DNA of 64,000 nt from Lewinella sp. W8 (lineage in GTDB: Bacteria > Bacteroidota > Bacteroidia > Chitinophagales > Saprospiraceae): positions 1-64,000 of the forward strand of contig NZ_SNAQ03000010.1 in the NCBI RefSeq assembly GCF_004375085.3, read 5' to 3'. The notes beneath the pieces are model-generated. The model was given only the letters and a program-made list of their open reading frames with translations, searched no databases and was not told the origin of the DNA. Within the stretch, counting starts at the first letter, position 1. Each line of letters begins with the position of its first letter. Below are positions 32,937-42,826 of this stretch, piece after piece. The translations under genes and the position numbers were made by a program.

Positions 32937-34292
32937 TTATTTCGTAGAAAATATCTCAGCTAGCTTGTCTTCCAGGGCTTTCCCCCGCAGGTTGCGGGCC
33001 AGGATTTTACCTTCCTCATCCAGAAGTACCGTTTGCGGAATGCTGGATACGCCGTACTGTTTGGCGTATTTGCTTTGCCAGCCCTTGAGGTCGGAAATAT
33101 GCAACCAGGTCAGTTTGTCGTCCTCGATGGCCTTCACCCAGCGGTCTTTGGTGCGGTCCAGGCTCACGCCGAGAATCTCGAAGCCCTTGTCCTTGTACTG
33201 ATTGTAGAGCCGCACGACGTTGGGATTTTCCCGGCGGCAGGGGCCGCACCAGCTGGCCCAAAAGTCAATGAGTACTACTTTTCCCCGCAGGTCATCCAGC
33301 GCGATCTGATCTCCTTCCGGGCTTTCACCGGCAAAGGTGGGCGCGACGGCACCGATGGCAAAGGTGCGCAGGTTGTCGACCTGGGCGATGATGGATTTCA
33401 TCGGGGTAGGGTAGGTTTCCGCGAACCGCTCCACCATCGCCTCGGCAATGATGGCCGCAGCGGGGTGTTTGGCGGCCGTGAGGGCGGACAGCCCACCGTT
33501 CATGGCGAACAACTGGGCCTTGCTGCCCGCGGGCCAGCGATCATAGCCGGCCATTAAGATCTCAGCAAGCTGTTCGGAGCGGATAGCCCGGGCCAGGGTG
33601 TTGGCGTAATTGCGGTTCCCCTCGTAGGTCCAGGGCAGTTCGTTGTAAACGGGATCCTGGTAGTCGACGTACTGGAAGTAGGTGTTGACAAAATAATCCA
33701 GCTCGTTGGTGAAGCGGCCTGCGTTTTCGTTCAGGAAACTCAGGTAGGTATTCATGGAGGCTACCTGCGCCAGCAGGGGACCATTAGTCTTGGCGTCTTC
33801 CAGGAGCTGCTTCTTTTCCTGATCAATGGCGGCGAGTTCCGCAATTTTTGCGGCTACGGTAACGGAATCCTGCTTCCGGATGGCCATTTGGTAGCCACGC
33901 ATGGCGGAGGAGAATTTCTGGTTCTGCCGGGTAAATTCGCCCTTCAGCTTGCCGTAGGCAATGTTGGCGGGCGATTTGCGGACTTTGGCCACCCGCATGC
34001 GACCACAAATACCGGAAACATTAATGGAGTCCTCGGCGCCGAGGATGATGGCCAGGGCGTCATCGGGCTTGCTGCCGACGTAACGGAAAATGGGACCTTC
34101 GGTCGCTACGTCTACCGTCCAGTTACCGTCGTCGGTAGCCTTTAGGGACTGAAGCTTTTCCATCCCTACGCCATTAAATGCGTACAGGTTGAGTTGCTTG
34201 CAGCCGGTGGCTTCAACGGTGAGGTTGGTGGTCCGCTGCGCCATCAGGCAGCAGGGAAAAAGGAGGATAAGGGAGAATACCAAATGCTTCAT
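32937..34292 (-). CDS. TlpA-like thiol-disulfide oxidoreductase with DUF4369-type N-terminus
   Basis: 451 residues from ATG 34290-34292 (MKHLVFSLILLFPCCLMAQ), a signal peptide. A GTG six bases upstream would overlap the -7 element. The N-terminal domain (about 20-130) resembles DUF4369, common in Bacteroidota thioredoxins. A helical middle follows, then a TlpA/AhpC-TSA domain with VVLIDFWASWCGPCRREN, the CxxC near residues 347-350, and SSIPQTVLLDEEGKIL. It reduces or shuffles disulfides of exported proteins, for example in cytochrome maturation. It may share a transcript with lspA, which begins 46 bp downstream. Confidence 0.9.
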   Translation of the reverse strand: MKHLVFSLILLFPCCLMAQRTTNLTVEATGCKQLNLYAFNGVGMEKLQSLKATDDGNWTVDVATEGPIFRYVGSKPDDALAIILGAEDSINVSGICGRMRVAKVRKSPANIAYGKLKGEFTRQNQKFSSAMRGYQMAIRKQDSVTVAAKIAELAAIDQEKKQLLEDAKTNGPLLAQVASMNTYLSFLNENAGRFTNELDYFVNTYFQYVDYQDPVYNELPWTYEGNRNYANTLARAIRSEQLAEILMAGYDRWPAGSKAQLFAMNGGLSALTAAKHPAAAIIAEAMVERFAETYPTPMKSIIAQVDNLRTFAIGAVAPTFAGESPEGDQIALDDLRGKVVLIDFWASWCGPCRRENPNVVRLYNQYKDKGFEILGVSLDRTKDRWVKAIEDDKLTWLHISDLKGWQSKYAKQYGVSSIPQTVLLDEEGKILARNLRGKALEDKLAEIFSTK

Positions 34293-34297
34293 TGCCA

Positions 34298-34305
34298 CAA
34301 AATTA
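34298..34305 (-). promoter_or_regulatory. -7 promoter element of the TlpA-like gene
   Basis: TAATTTTG fits TAnnTTTG exactly and ends 5 nt before the ATG at 34292, implying a leaderless or nearly leaderless message and supporting that start. Confidence 0.55.
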
Positions 34306-34514
34306 CGAAATTGGTCGGTGGAAGACTCACCAGAAACGGTCCTTAATGGGTAAGCTGACGTCCTTACGGCGATTTTTCCCGGGTACTCGTCGGCAAAGTC
34401 AAACCGGGGAGGAGGTACCCACGTTTACTTTTTACGGTTCCTGATTAACTTGGCGACCCGGGTAAACGGGAACCATCCGGCATATTGCTAACAAACCACC
34501 TTGTCCAAAGATTT

Positions 34515-35000
34515 ATGGCTTCACCACGTTCTCCTTTCGATCGTTCACCCCTTGGCGGGATTGGCGGATTCATCATCGGCCTGGTCGTCCTTTACGTGCT
34601 CTTTAAGCTGGCCAGCTGGTTCTTCAGCTTATTGTGGTGGGCGGCACCGATCATCTTCATCGCCTCCCTGATCATTGATCACAAGGTCTTTCTCGGATAT
34701 GTCGGCAGCATTAAACGCCTCTTTGAGCGCAACTGGCTGATGGGCCTGGCCGCCGGCGTATTGAGTATCGTGCTGTTTCCCATTGTAGCGGCCTATTTGC
34801 TGGGCATGGGGCTGTTCAAGAAGAAACTCCGGGAAAGAGCCGAGCAGGCCGACGTTCGCCGCAACGGAGAATGGGCGGAATTTGAAGACGTTTCCGAAGA
34901 TTCCATGGACCTGGAGATCCCCTATGAAGAACTCCCTCCGCCACCGGAACCCGAAACCCGCAAGGGCCGCGATACGAACTACGACGAGCTCTTCGAGTAG
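34515..35000 (+). CDS. Small membrane protein of unknown function
   Basis: 161 residues from ATG 34515 (MASPRSPFDRSPLGGIGGF). Three hydrophobic segments are visible (IIGLVVLYVLFKLASWFFSL, IIFIASLIIDHKVFLGYVG, LAAGVLSIVLFPIVAAYLLG). The acidic Pro-rich tail has DLEIPYEELPPPPEPETRKG and would be cytoplasmic. No family is recognised. It ends 24 bp before the GT2 gene on the same strand and is probably co-transcribed with it, so a part in envelope glycan synthesis is possible. Confidence 0.6.
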   Translation: MASPRSPFDRSPLGGIGGFIIGLVVLYVLFKLASWFFSLLWWAAPIIFIASLIIDHKVFLGYVGSIKRLFERNWLMGLAAGVLSIVLFPIVAAYLLGMGLFKKKLRERAEQADVRRNGEWAEFEDVSEDSMDLEIPYEELPPPPEPETRKGRDTNYDELFE

Positions 35001-35024
35001 CCCCTAATTTTTAACTTTCTTCCG

Positions 35025-36173
35025 ATGGCCGACTACCTTGCCCTGGCCGCAATGAGTCTGGTGCTGGTCTACACTTTCTGGCAACTGAACAACTTCCGGA
35101 AATGGCAGGAGACCGGTAAATTGGTGGAAGATCGCACCGGAGGCCCCTGGCCGTTTCTGACGCTCATCATTCCCTTTCGCAATGAAAGGGAGCATCTGCC
35201 CGACCTCCTGAAGGATTTACGGGCCCAAGACTACCCAACGGATCGTTGGGAAGCCATCTTTATTGACGACTTTTCTACGGACGGAGGAGCTTCCTTTCTG
35301 GAGGAGCGTACCGACGAGCACATCCACCTGTTGCACCTGGTGGATGCACCGGACGCCCTGACGACTATCGCCCACAAAAAATCGGCCATCACCCTGGCCA
35401 TTTCCCGCAGCCGTGGCCAGGTCATGGTAACCACCGATGCCGACTGCCGGTGGCCTTCCGACGGCCTGACGCGGATTGCCGGGGAATTCCGGTCGGGGAA
35501 GGAGGTCGTGCTGGGGCCGGTATTGATTGATCCGGTGCGGGACATCTGCGAAGGATATCAGGCCCTGGACCTGATGGCCTATCAGTTTCTGACCCGCGCC
35601 AGTATGCGTGGGGGCGCACCGATTCTGGCCAATGGCGCGCACTTTGCTTTCCGTAAGGAGCTTTTTCTGCGCGTGGGTGGCTACGCCGGGGTAGATCACC
35701 TTCCCTCCGGCGATGACGTGTTGTTGTTGCATAAGTTTGCGCTCGAGCGCCCCCGGTACGGGTACGTGCCGGGGACTCCCGTGATGACGCGGCCCGTCCG
35801 GGGCTGGAGGAACCTCTGGCGACAACGACTGCGCTGGGCGGGAAAGGCCGGCAACTACACCGAGCCTCGGTTGAAGTGGGCGCAGGCCCTCAGTTACCTG
35901 ACCAGCCTGAGTCTGGTGGTGGGCACCCTGGGGACGCTCTGGCACCCGCGGTCCCTCGCCATCGTATTGATCGCCTGGATCCTTAAGGCGCTCGTGGACG
36001 GCTTTTGCCTCGACCACATCGCCCGTCACTACGGACAGCGTGACCGGATGCGGTGGTACCCCACCACGGCACTGATTTATCCCATTTTTCTGGTGGCGGT
36101 GGGCACGGCGGCGCTGCTGGGCCTTCGGGCCGACTGGAAGGGCCGCAAAGCCGATGGGTTGCCGGGGAATTGA
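35025..36173 (+). CDS. Glycosyltransferase family 2, membrane bound
   Basis: 382 residues. N-terminal span (ALAAMSLVLVYTFWQL), then the GT-A domain opening FLTLIIPFRNEREHLPDLL with IDDFSTDG. The DxD-like VTTDADCRWPSDG lies near residue 138, the acceptor-site region YAGVDHLPSGDDVLL follows, and the (Q/R)xxRW motif is RQRLRWAGKAG. Three C-terminal spans complete the layout of processive or lipid-linked GT2 enzymes. It transfers a sugar from a nucleotide donor to a membrane or surface acceptor not identifiable here. Probably co-transcribed with the preceding small membrane protein. Confidence 0.88.
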   Translation: MADYLALAAMSLVLVYTFWQLNNFRKWQETGKLVEDRTGGPWPFLTLIIPFRNEREHLPDLLKDLRAQDYPTDRWEAIFIDDFSTDGGASFLEERTDEHIHLLHLVDAPDALTTIAHKKSAITLAISRSRGQVMVTTDADCRWPSDGLTRIAGEFRSGKEVVLGPVLIDPVRDICEGYQALDLMAYQFLTRASMRGGAPILANGAHFAFRKELFLRVGGYAGVDHLPSGDDVLLLHKFALERPRYGYVPGTPVMTRPVRGWRNLWRQRLRWAGKAGNYTEPRLKWAQALSYLTSLSLVVGTLGTLWHPRSLAIVLIAWILKALVDGFCLDHIARHYGQRDRMRWYPTTALIYPIFLVAVGTAALLGLRADWKGRKADGLPGN

Positions 36174-36174
36174 G

Positions 36175-36182
36175 TAAGTTTG
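36175..36182 (+). promoter_or_regulatory. -7 promoter element of the T9SS cargo gene
   Basis: TAAGTTTG fits TAnnTTTG and lies 24 nt before the ATG at 36207, directly after the GT2 stop codon. Confidence 0.5.
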
Positions 36183-36206
36183 TGCACTACCCCAGAACCG
36201 ACGTTT

Positions 36207-38066
36207 ATGCCCCCGAAACAACGATGCCTCCTTTTCCTATTATTGCTTTTGAACGGTACGGTGTGGGGGCAAATCTGCGGCGGAAACCTGGGCGAAAACA
36301 TCTTTGACGCCGGTGATTTTGGGTCCGGTACGGATAATATTCTGGTGCCCGACCCCGGCATTGCCCCGGGTTTCATCTACGAGACCAATCCGCCGCCCTT
36401 CGACGGCTTTTACACCATCACCAACAATACCGGTGCCTGGGAGAACCTTTACGGAGACTGGCTGGCCATCGGCGACAACAGCGAAGATCCTTTCGGGTAC
36501 ATGATGGTGGTCAACGCCAGTTTTAATCCCGGACTGTTCTACGAACAACGGGTGGATAACCTCTGCGAAAATTCGGTGTACGAGTTTTCCGCCGACGTCA
36601 TCAACCTGTACCAGACGGGGAGGAACGGCATCCGCCCCAACATTTCTTTCCTCATCGACGGAGTGAATTTTTTCACCAGTGGCAACATCTCCGAAGACGA
36701 GACCTGGAAGACGTACGGCTTTACCTTTACCACCGGTCCGGGCCAAACTTCGGTAACCCTCTCTCTGCGCAACAACGCCCCCGGAGGAATCGGTAACGAC
36801 CTGGCCATCGACAACATCAGTTTCCGGGCTTGTGGCCCGGAAGCCCTCATCCTTCCGCTGGAAATCAGCAACATCTGCGAAGACGGCGACCCCATCACCC
36901 TGGACGCTACCCTCAACGGAGATCAGTACGACAACCCCGCCATTCAGTGGCAGGAAAGTACGGACGGAGGAGACCGGTGGACCGACATCCCCGGCGCTAA
37001 TTCCTTCTTGTATACGCACACCAACGTGGCGACCGGAGATTACTACTACCGCTACCTGTTGGGGAATGGGGTGACCAACCTCGCCAATCCCAACTGTCGG
37101 GTAGTGTCCAACGAAAAGGTAGTTCGCGTGGTCCCCAAAGCGTATTCCGTTACCGATACCATCTGCGCGGGGCGAAGCTTCGCGGTTGGCAACCGGACCT
37201 ACGACCAATCGGGCACCTACGTGGACACGCTGGTCTCCTCCATCGGTTGCGATAGCATCCTTACCCTACGACTGACGGTGGTAGAAGACCCGGGGCTAAG
37301 CCCCGACTTCAACCTGACGGATCCCAGCTGTTCCTACACCACCGACGGCAGGGTAGAGCTCCTTTCGGTGGCCAACGCCACTTTCCCATTGAGATTTACG
37401 TTTGAAGACAGCCTGTTCCTGGGACCCCGGGCCTTTTCCGGACTGCCCGCCGGAACTTATTCTTATTCGGTGGTGGACCGCTACGGCTGTGAGGCCATTG
37501 GCACGGTGGCGCTGCAACTACCCTTTCCCTTCGTCGTTGACCTGGGCGCCAATCAGGTGGCGGAGCTGGGGCAAACGGTGCGCATCCCGGTATCCTCCAC
37601 GGAACCCATCGCGGAATACGGTTGGAGCCCGGCCGAATTGATAGACTGTCTCCCAGCTTGTGATCAGGCACTGATCGTCCCGCCGGAGGCCCTGACGGTG
37701 GCGCTGACCGCCACCTCCGCGAACGGTTGCGTTACCGAAGATTCTCTGCGGATCTCGGTGGTAAAGAACCGACGGGTTTACTTCCCGACCGGATTTTCGC
37801 CCAACGGCGATGGCGTCAACGATTTCTTCACGCTTTTCGGGGCCACTCCGGGAGTGGAAAGCATCCTGAGCCTGGAAATCTATAACCGTTGGGGCGTGCA
37901 GGTATTTTCTCAGACCAATGCAGCCGTGAATGATCTCGCGGCGGGTTGGGACGGAAACCTTAACGGAACACCCGCGGCGATCGGCACCTACGCCTACCGG
38001 GCGGAGGTCCGCTTTCTGGATGGATTTACGAAACAGTATCGGGGAAGCGTCGTCCTCCTGCGCTAG
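36207..38066 (+). CDS. Secreted protein with type B T9SS sorting domain
   Basis: 619 residues from ATG 36207 (MPPKQRCLLFLLLLLNGTVWG), a signal peptide. The N-terminal ~200 residues form a jelly-roll-like domain (EFSADVINLYQTG, LSLRNNAPGGIGNDLAIDNI). Ig-like and SprB-like repeats follow (ICAGRSFAVGNRTYDQSGTY, DRYGCEAIGTVALQL). The C-terminal type B T9SS domain contains VYFPTGFSPNGDGVNDFF and LEIYNRWGVQVFS. It is exported through the type IX system and displayed or released at the cell surface. A promoter lies between it and the GT2 gene. Confidence 0.9.
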   Translation: MPPKQRCLLFLLLLLNGTVWGQICGGNLGENIFDAGDFGSGTDNILVPDPGIAPGFIYETNPPPFDGFYTITNNTGAWENLYGDWLAIGDNSEDPFGYMMVVNASFNPGLFYEQRVDNLCENSVYEFSADVINLYQTGRNGIRPNISFLIDGVNFFTSGNISEDETWKTYGFTFTTGPGQTSVTLSLRNNAPGGIGNDLAIDNISFRACGPEALILPLEISNICEDGDPITLDATLNGDQYDNPAIQWQESTDGGDRWTDIPGANSFLYTHTNVATGDYYYRYLLGNGVTNLANPNCRVVSNEKVVRVVPKAYSVTDTICAGRSFAVGNRTYDQSGTYVDTLVSSIGCDSILTLRLTVVEDPGLSPDFNLTDPSCSYTTDGRVELLSVANATFPLRFTFEDSLFLGPRAFSGLPAGTYSYSVVDRYGCEAIGTVALQLPFPFVVDLGANQVAELGQTVRIPVSSTEPIAEYGWSPAELIDCLPACDQALIVPPEALTVALTATSANGCVTEDSLRISVVKNRRVYFPTGFSPNGDGVNDFFTLFGATPGVESILSLEIYNRWGVQVFSQTNAAVNDLAAGWDGNLNGTPAAIGTYAYRAEVRFLDGFTKQYRGSVVLLR

Positions 38067-38119
38067 CGCAAAAAAAGGTTGCGCACTACCAGCAACTAGA
38101 CTAACCAGCAACCAGCACC

Positions 38120-38737
38120 CTACTTATCCGAGCCCGCCGCTTCCGGCAGCTCGTAGCTGATGTCGAAATCGTCGAGGACCATATCCAGAATCCGGTCTTC
38201 GCCGACGGTGTATTTCTTTTTCAGGTGGTGACCGTAGAAGACGGCGAAGGTTGCCCAGTAGCGGGCCGTCAGCCCGCCGCGGAGGTCCTTGATCAGGTCG
38301 TATATCGGTACGTCCAGCTCCCGCTCGATCATGGCGATGAGGACTTTACCCTGGGTTTTGGACATCTTTTTCAGCGGGTCTTCAAACTTCTCCTTCAGTT
38401 CTTTCTGGAGGTTTTTGATGTATTTGCGCCGCTCGCGGTTCGACATATTCTGGGTGATGTACTCCGTTTCCCGGAAGATCCGGATGGCGTCCACCGCATA
38501 GGGGTAAGCACGCTGGGCGTAGATGCGGTACCGGCGGTACTGCTTGTATTCTTCGTCGGAATTGAAGACTTCCGGAGAGCTTACCGATACGTCTTCCAGC
38601 TGCGCCAGAATCAGGGTATCCCCACAGTCGTCCACGGTGTAGGGGTAGTATTTTCCGTTCACTTTCGTGTAGCCGGTTTGGGCGAGGACGCAGGTGCCCA
38701 GCGTTACCAAAGCGAGCAAGGTGAGTAGGATACGCAT
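38120..38737 (-). CDS. Exported DUF4294 protein
   Basis: 205 residues. Signal peptide MRILLTLLALVTLGTCVLAQ, then the DUF4294 layout: NGKYYPYTVDDCGDTLILAQ, YRRYRIYAQRAYPYAVDAI and a basic helix RERRKYIKNLQKELKEKFED. It closes with GKVLIAMIERELDVPIYDLI. This family is confined largely to Bacteroidota and has no assigned activity. It stands alone between the T9SS cargo and the EAD11-like pair. Confidence 0.85.
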   Translation of the reverse strand: MRILLTLLALVTLGTCVLAQTGYTKVNGKYYPYTVDDCGDTLILAQLEDVSVSSPEVFNSDEEYKQYRRYRIYAQRAYPYAVDAIRIFRETEYITQNMSNRERRKYIKNLQKELKEKFEDPLKKMSKTQGKVLIAMIERELDVPIYDLIKDLRGGLTARYWATFAVFYGHHLKKKYTVGEDRILDMVLDDFDISYELPEAAGSDK

Positions 38738-38824
38738 GGATAAGAAGCTCTGTTTCTGTTGTATAGAATGCTTTTCGGGGTCTTCTGGGTGTGGTAAAGG
38801 TGTTAAAATATACCAAGAGTTTGG

Positions 38825-39799
38825 CTATCGCTGAGAAATCAGGGTACCAACGGTATTCAGGGCATTGTAAAATTCTTCACCGGGGTCAAGGGTTCCATCA
38901 TCGCCCATTATCCTTCGATAGTTGCGGGTATACACTGAAGTAATCGGGGAGCCTTCCTTTACGTCCCAGGCTGCGATACCGACTTCTGCTGGCATATATT
39001 CCAGGTCTCCGTTGATGTTTATGATGACGATTACGTCGTAAGGGCAATTCTTGGGAAAAAAGCTGGGCAATTCGGGGACTTTATCGAGACCATCAAAGTA
39101 CATCTTCGACACCAGGGAGGACTCGTGAAATTTACGCTTAAACCCCGTGGCGGTTGCCCGACCTTCCCAATCGGCAAATTTGATTACCTGACGGGTAAAT
39201 GATTCACTAAACTCCCCAAACCCAAGGCCTTCGGTGAAATAGACGGCCACTGCAATCTCACGATCGTCCGTGTTTTTCATGAAGTATTCTGAGCTTTCGT
39301 CCTCGAAGGTCAACAGGTCATCATAGATTTTTTTCCCGGTAGGATCCGTCTTTTCCTCCGGAGCGTCGTCCTCCTTCCCCTCGGTATTTGTTTGGGTGGT
39401 GTCGTTGTCCGGGGTGGCGGGAGTCGGTTGTCCGTCGCGAATGCCCCAGATGACGATGATGGCCAGCAGCAGGATACTTGCGGCCCCAATCACTATTTTT
39501 CCCGGAGAGAGCGATTTTTTCGCGGGTGACTGAGCGGTGGCGGGTGGCGCGGATTCCAGACGGTCAACATAACTCAGCAGGTCGCCGGTGAGTCGGGACT
39601 TTTCTACCGCAAGGATGTGTCCGTGCTCGCTGTTGCTTTCTTCTTTACGCAAAATTTCGGTCCACCGGCGGCGCAGGTTTACCAGGTCATTCCGGGACAC
39701 CGACGAGGCGGCGTGTTCCGATAGCGCTTCGAGGGCCCCGTCGATGTTGTTCTCGGCGATGAGGTTACGGATGGCGTCAAAAGATGGGAGAGGGGGCAT
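38825..39799 (-). CDS. Membrane protein with N-terminal EAD11-like domain
   Basis: 324 residues. Residues 6-82 (IRNLIAENNIDGALEALSEH ... LRRRWTEILR ... DLLSYVDRLE) match the helical pattern of effector-associated domain 11, an adaptor domain of bacterial conflict and signalling systems. One membrane span (residues 102-120) follows, an acidic Thr/Asp/Glu linker, and a C-terminal ~190-residue domain of no known family (YVFTEGLGF-type strands, PYDVIVIININGDLEYMP). Topology predicts the EAD11-like domain in the cytoplasm and the C-terminal domain outside. It lies 51 bp downstream of a paralogue of the same architecture on the same strand and has its own TATATTTG element. Confidence 0.65.
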   Translation of the reverse strand: MPPLPSFDAIRNLIAENNIDGALEALSEHAASSVSRNDLVNLRRRWTEILRKEESNSEHGHILAVEKSRLTGDLLSYVDRLESAPPATAQSPAKKSLSPGKIVIGAASILLLAIIVIWGIRDGQPTPATPDNDTTQTNTEGKEDDAPEEKTDPTGKKIYDDLLTFEDESSEYFMKNTDDREIAVAVYFTEGLGFGEFSESFTRQVIKFADWEGRATATGFKRKFHESSLVSKMYFDGLDKVPELPSFFPKNCPYDVIVIININGDLEYMPAEVGIAAWDVKEGSPITSVYTRNYRRIMGDDGTLDPGEEFYNALNTVGTLISQR

Positions 39800-39822
39800 T
39801 AAAACTTACCTGGAATGATGGA

Positions 39823-39830
39823 CAAATATA
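39823..39830 (-). promoter_or_regulatory. -7 promoter element of the gene ending at 38825
   Basis: Minus-strand TATATTTG (CAAATATA on the plus strand) fits TAnnTTTG and lies 23 nt before the ATG at 39799, in the short gap between the two EAD11-like genes. Confidence 0.5.
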
Positions 39831-39850
39831 GGCCAATGGTCAGCGAATCA

Positions 39851-40972
39851 CTATTGCTTCAGCGCCCATAGTTTTTTGTTGGCGAACTCCCGCAGCACTT
39901 CCGTAGTGGTGTAGAGCACGTCCTTGCCGGGAAAGCCCGATCCCGTCTTTACCTCCACATTCTCGCGCACATTGTGCGCCGTTTGGGTGGAGAGGTCAAA
40001 GAGGCAAACCCGAAGCTCCGCCCGGTTGAGCTTGACGTTGCGCAAATCCACCATGATTAGGTAATTGGCCCGTTGGGGTGAAAGTCGGGCATCGGAGCGA
40101 TCTCCCCGGGTCATGATGGTATTGCGGAGGCTGTTGGTGTGAAAGCCGGAGAGCAAAACGTCAGGGCTTACGGTCACCCTGAATTTTTCCGTAAGGTAAG
40201 TCGACATCTCTTTCGTGATCCGGTCCACGTATTGCGTGGCGCCGGAGCCCTTATTGTAGTAAAAAGCCAGTCCGGCGTTGACTTTCTTACCGGCACTCAT
40301 GAATTCGTTCCCCCGAAAGAGGGCCAGATTGGCCTTCAGGATATCCGGGTTTACGGTCAGGGGGCGATCAACGTCGAGAACGGCCCGGTCCTGCAGCTTT
40401 TCCGCCAGGGAAGGATCGATGGTAATGCTTGGGGTGCCCCGTTCGTCCGCAGGATTGGTTGCTTCCTTGCCGGGAGATTCTTCCGTGGGGGCTGGCCGCC
40501 GGGGATCGCGCTCGCTTACCTCCGCCTGCGTGGGCTTCCCGGGATTGTTGTTGGATAATTTTTGCGATATCCAGTACGCGGAAAAAGCCAGCAACAGGGC
40601 CAGGGCGGCTCCCAGGACCCAAACCACCGGTTTGGCTTTTTTGGGAGCCGGCGGTCGGGGGGCAGAAGCAGACGTTGCAGTTTCTTGGGGTGGCGACGGT
40701 GGTAGTTCGGTGGTCGGGATTTCCGCCTGATGGCTGGCCACTTCCATCCGGTCCAGCAGAGCAATCAGGTCTTCGATGACCTGATTCTCCTCCACCCGCA
40801 TAATGTGTTCGTGCTGAGACTGGTTGAGGGCCTGGGTTTCCAGTACCCGCCACCGCCGCTGCAGGAGCAGCAGGCTGGTCCGAAACTCCCCCGTAGGCCC
40901 CAGATTATCGGTTGCCTCCAGTGCTTCCGGAATGCTGTTTTCTACAATCAGTTGTCGAATGTCTTCGTACAT
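39851..40972 (-). CDS. Membrane protein with N-terminal EAD11-like domain (paralogue)
   Basis: 373 residues. Residues 4-76 (IRQLIVENSIPEALEATDNL ... LQRRWRVLETQ ... HIMRVEENQVIEDLIALLDR) align with the N-terminus of the neighbour at 38825-39799, including the RRW, EHxxxVE and DLxxxxDR(M/L)E positions. A membrane span (116-135), a Pro/Thr-rich linker and a different C-terminal domain (about 200-373, LRNTIMTRGDRSDARLSPQR and YLIMVDLRNVKLNRAELRV) follow. That end resembles exported lipoprotein or LPP20/CsgG-like domains only in outline. N-terminus cytoplasmic, C-terminus outside. Likely function: linking an outside sensor or effector to a cytoplasmic EAD-dependent partner; not established. Confidence 0.65.
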   Translation of the reverse strand: MYEDIRQLIVENSIPEALEATDNLGPTGEFRTSLLLLQRRWRVLETQALNQSQHEHIMRVEENQVIEDLIALLDRMEVASHQAEIPTTELPPSPPQETATSASAPRPPAPKKAKPVVWVLGAALALLLAFSAYWISQKLSNNNPGKPTQAEVSERDPRRPAPTEESPGKEATNPADERGTPSITIDPSLAEKLQDRAVLDVDRPLTVNPDILKANLALFRGNEFMSAGKKVNAGLAFYYNKGSGATQYVDRITKEMSTYLTEKFRVTVSPDVLLSGFHTNSLRNTIMTRGDRSDARLSPQRANYLIMVDLRNVKLNRAELRVCLFDLSTQTAHNVRENVEVKTGSGFPGKDVLYTTTEVLREFANKKLWALKQ

Positions 40973-41036
40973 GGCAGTAAGTTACAAGTTTCATGCACAA
41001 GACACCAGCCTTTAACCCGTCAGCTCCGGAGAGTAC

Positions 41037-42806
41037 TTACTGATTTTCTTCGAAGGTCACCTTCAGGTTGAGTTCTTCCAGCTGATCCTCGTCTACCCGC
41101 GCCGGCGCGTCGATCATCACGTCACGTCCCTGATTGTTTTTGGGGAAGGCGATGAAGTCCCGGATGGAACTCTGGCCGTTCATGACCGCGCAGAGGCGGT
41201 CAAAGCCGAAGGCAATACCGCCGTGGGGAGGGGCACCGTATTCGAAGGCTCCCATCAGGAAGCCAAACTGCTCTTCGGCCTCCTCCTGGGTGAAGCCAAG
41301 CAATTTGAAGTTTTTCTCCTGCAGGGCGCGGTCGTAGATCCGGATGGAACCACCGCCGATTTCGGCGCCGTTGATGACCAGGTCGTAGGCGTCGGCTTTG
41401 AGGGACTTCATCGTTTCGTGGTCGCCGGTGAGCATCCGCTCCACTTCTTCCCGCTTCGGACTGGTGAAGGGGTGGTGCATGGCGTGAAAGCGCTCGCTTT
41501 CTTCGTCCCATTCCAGCAGGGGGAAGTCTACCACCCAGAGTGGCTTGAAGCTTCCTTCCGGAATCATGTCGAAGGATTCGGCGACGTGAAGACGGAGGTT
41601 ACCCAGTTGCTTCCGGCTCTTTTCGTCTTCTCCACTGATGACCAGCAGCAGGTCGCCAGCCTGGGCGCCACACTTTTCGGCCCAGGCGGCCAGGGCCTCC
41701 TGATCGAAGAATTTGTCGACGCTGGATTTGAAGGTGCCGTCGGGATTACACTTGACGTAAACCAATCCTTTGGCACCGATCTGGGGGCGCTTGACCCACT
41801 CGGTGAGCTTGTCGATTTGCTTGCGGGTCAGGTCCGCCTTACCGGGCACCGCGATGCCCACCACCAACTCGGCGTCGTCGAATACCTTGAATCCCTTCTG
41901 CTGGGCGACGTCGTTCAGCTCCACGAGTTCCATGCCGAAGCGGAGGTCCGGTTTGTCGGAGCCGTACCGCCGCATGGCGTCGTCGTAGAGCATCCGGGGG
42001 AACTTCCCGAGTTCAATGCCCTTGAGTTCCTGAAAAACGTGGCGGGTGAGGCCTTCGAAGGTGTCCAGGATTTCATCCTGGGTCACGAAGGCCATTTCAC
42101 AGTCAATCTGGGTGAATTCCGGCTGGCGGTCGGCCCGCAGGTCTTCGTCGCGGAAGCACTTGACGATTTGGAAGTAACGATCGTATCCCGCAACCATCAG
42201 CAGCTGCTTGAAGGTCTGGGGGCTTTGCGGCAGGGCGTAAAACTGCCCTTCGTTGAGGCGGCTGGGGACCACAAAGTCACGGGCGCCTTCGGGCGTTGAC
42301 TTGATCAGGAAAGGGGTTTCTACTTCTACGAAGTTTTGTCCTCCCAGGTAGGCCCGCACCGCCAGGGCCAGCTGGCTGCGAAAAATGATGTTGCGCTGCA
42401 GGGGGCCGCGCCGCAGGTCGAGGTAGCGGTACTGCATCCGCAGGTCGTCTCCGCCGTCACTCTCGTCTTCGATGGTGAAGGGGGGCGTTTTGGCCCGGTT
42501 GAGAATGATCAACTCCCGGGCTACGATTTCCACGTCACCGGTGGCCCGGTTGGGGTTTTTATTGGTCCGCTCGCGTACTTCACCGTTTACCTGGATGACC
42601 CACTCCCGGCCAAGCTTTCGTGCACGTTCGGCGAGCTCGGCGTGGTCGTCCTGATCAAAAACGATCTGGGTGATCCCGTAACGGTCGCGAAGGTCCACGA
42701 AGGTCAGACCACCAAAGTCGCGACCAATCTGGACCCAGCCGCTCAGGCTGACTTCTTTACCGACGTCGGTCAGGCGGAGTTCACCGCAATTGTGCGTACG
42801 AAACAT
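41037..42806 (-). CDS. aspS: Aspartyl-tRNA synthetase
   Basis: 589 residues, the normal bacterial length. N-terminal OB-fold anticodon domain ([20 protein letters not shown]), class II motif 2 ([20 protein letters not shown]), the bacterial GAD insertion (about 285-420), and motif 3 ([15 protein letters not shown]). It charges tRNA-Asp with aspartate. The ATG at 42806 is preceded by TACTTTTG. Single gene; the neighbours are unrelated. Confidence 0.97.
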   Translation of the reverse strand: MFRTHNCGELRLTDVGKEVSLSGWVQIGRDFGGLTFVDLRDRYGITQIVFDQDDHAELAERARKLGREWVIQVNGEVRERTNKNPNRATGDVEIVARELIILNRAKTPPFTIEDESDGGDDLRMQYRYLDLRRGPLQRNIIFRSQLALAVRAYLGGQNFVEVETPFLIKSTPEGARDFVVPSRLNEGQFYALPQSPQTFKQLLMVAGYDRYFQIVKCFRDEDLRADRQPEFTQIDCEMAFVTQDEILDTFEGLTRHVFQELKGIELGKFPRMLYDDAMRRYGSDKPDLRFGMELVELNDVAQQKGFKVFDDAELVVGIAVPGKADLTRKQIDKLTEWVKRPQIGAKGLVYVKCNPDGTFKSSVDKFFDQEALAAWAEKCGAQAGDLLLVISGEDEKSRKQLGNLRLHVAESFDMIPEGSFKPLWVVDFPLLEWDEESERFHAMHHPFTSPKREEVERMLTGDHETMKSLKADAYDLVINGAEIGGGSIRIYDRALQEKNFKLLGFTQEEAEEQFGFLMGAFEYGAPPHGGIAFGFDRLCAVMNGQSSIRDFIAFPKNNQGRDVMIDAPARVDEDQLEELNLKVTFEENQ

Positions 42807-42826
42807 GCTTTTGAAGTTTAGGCCCG

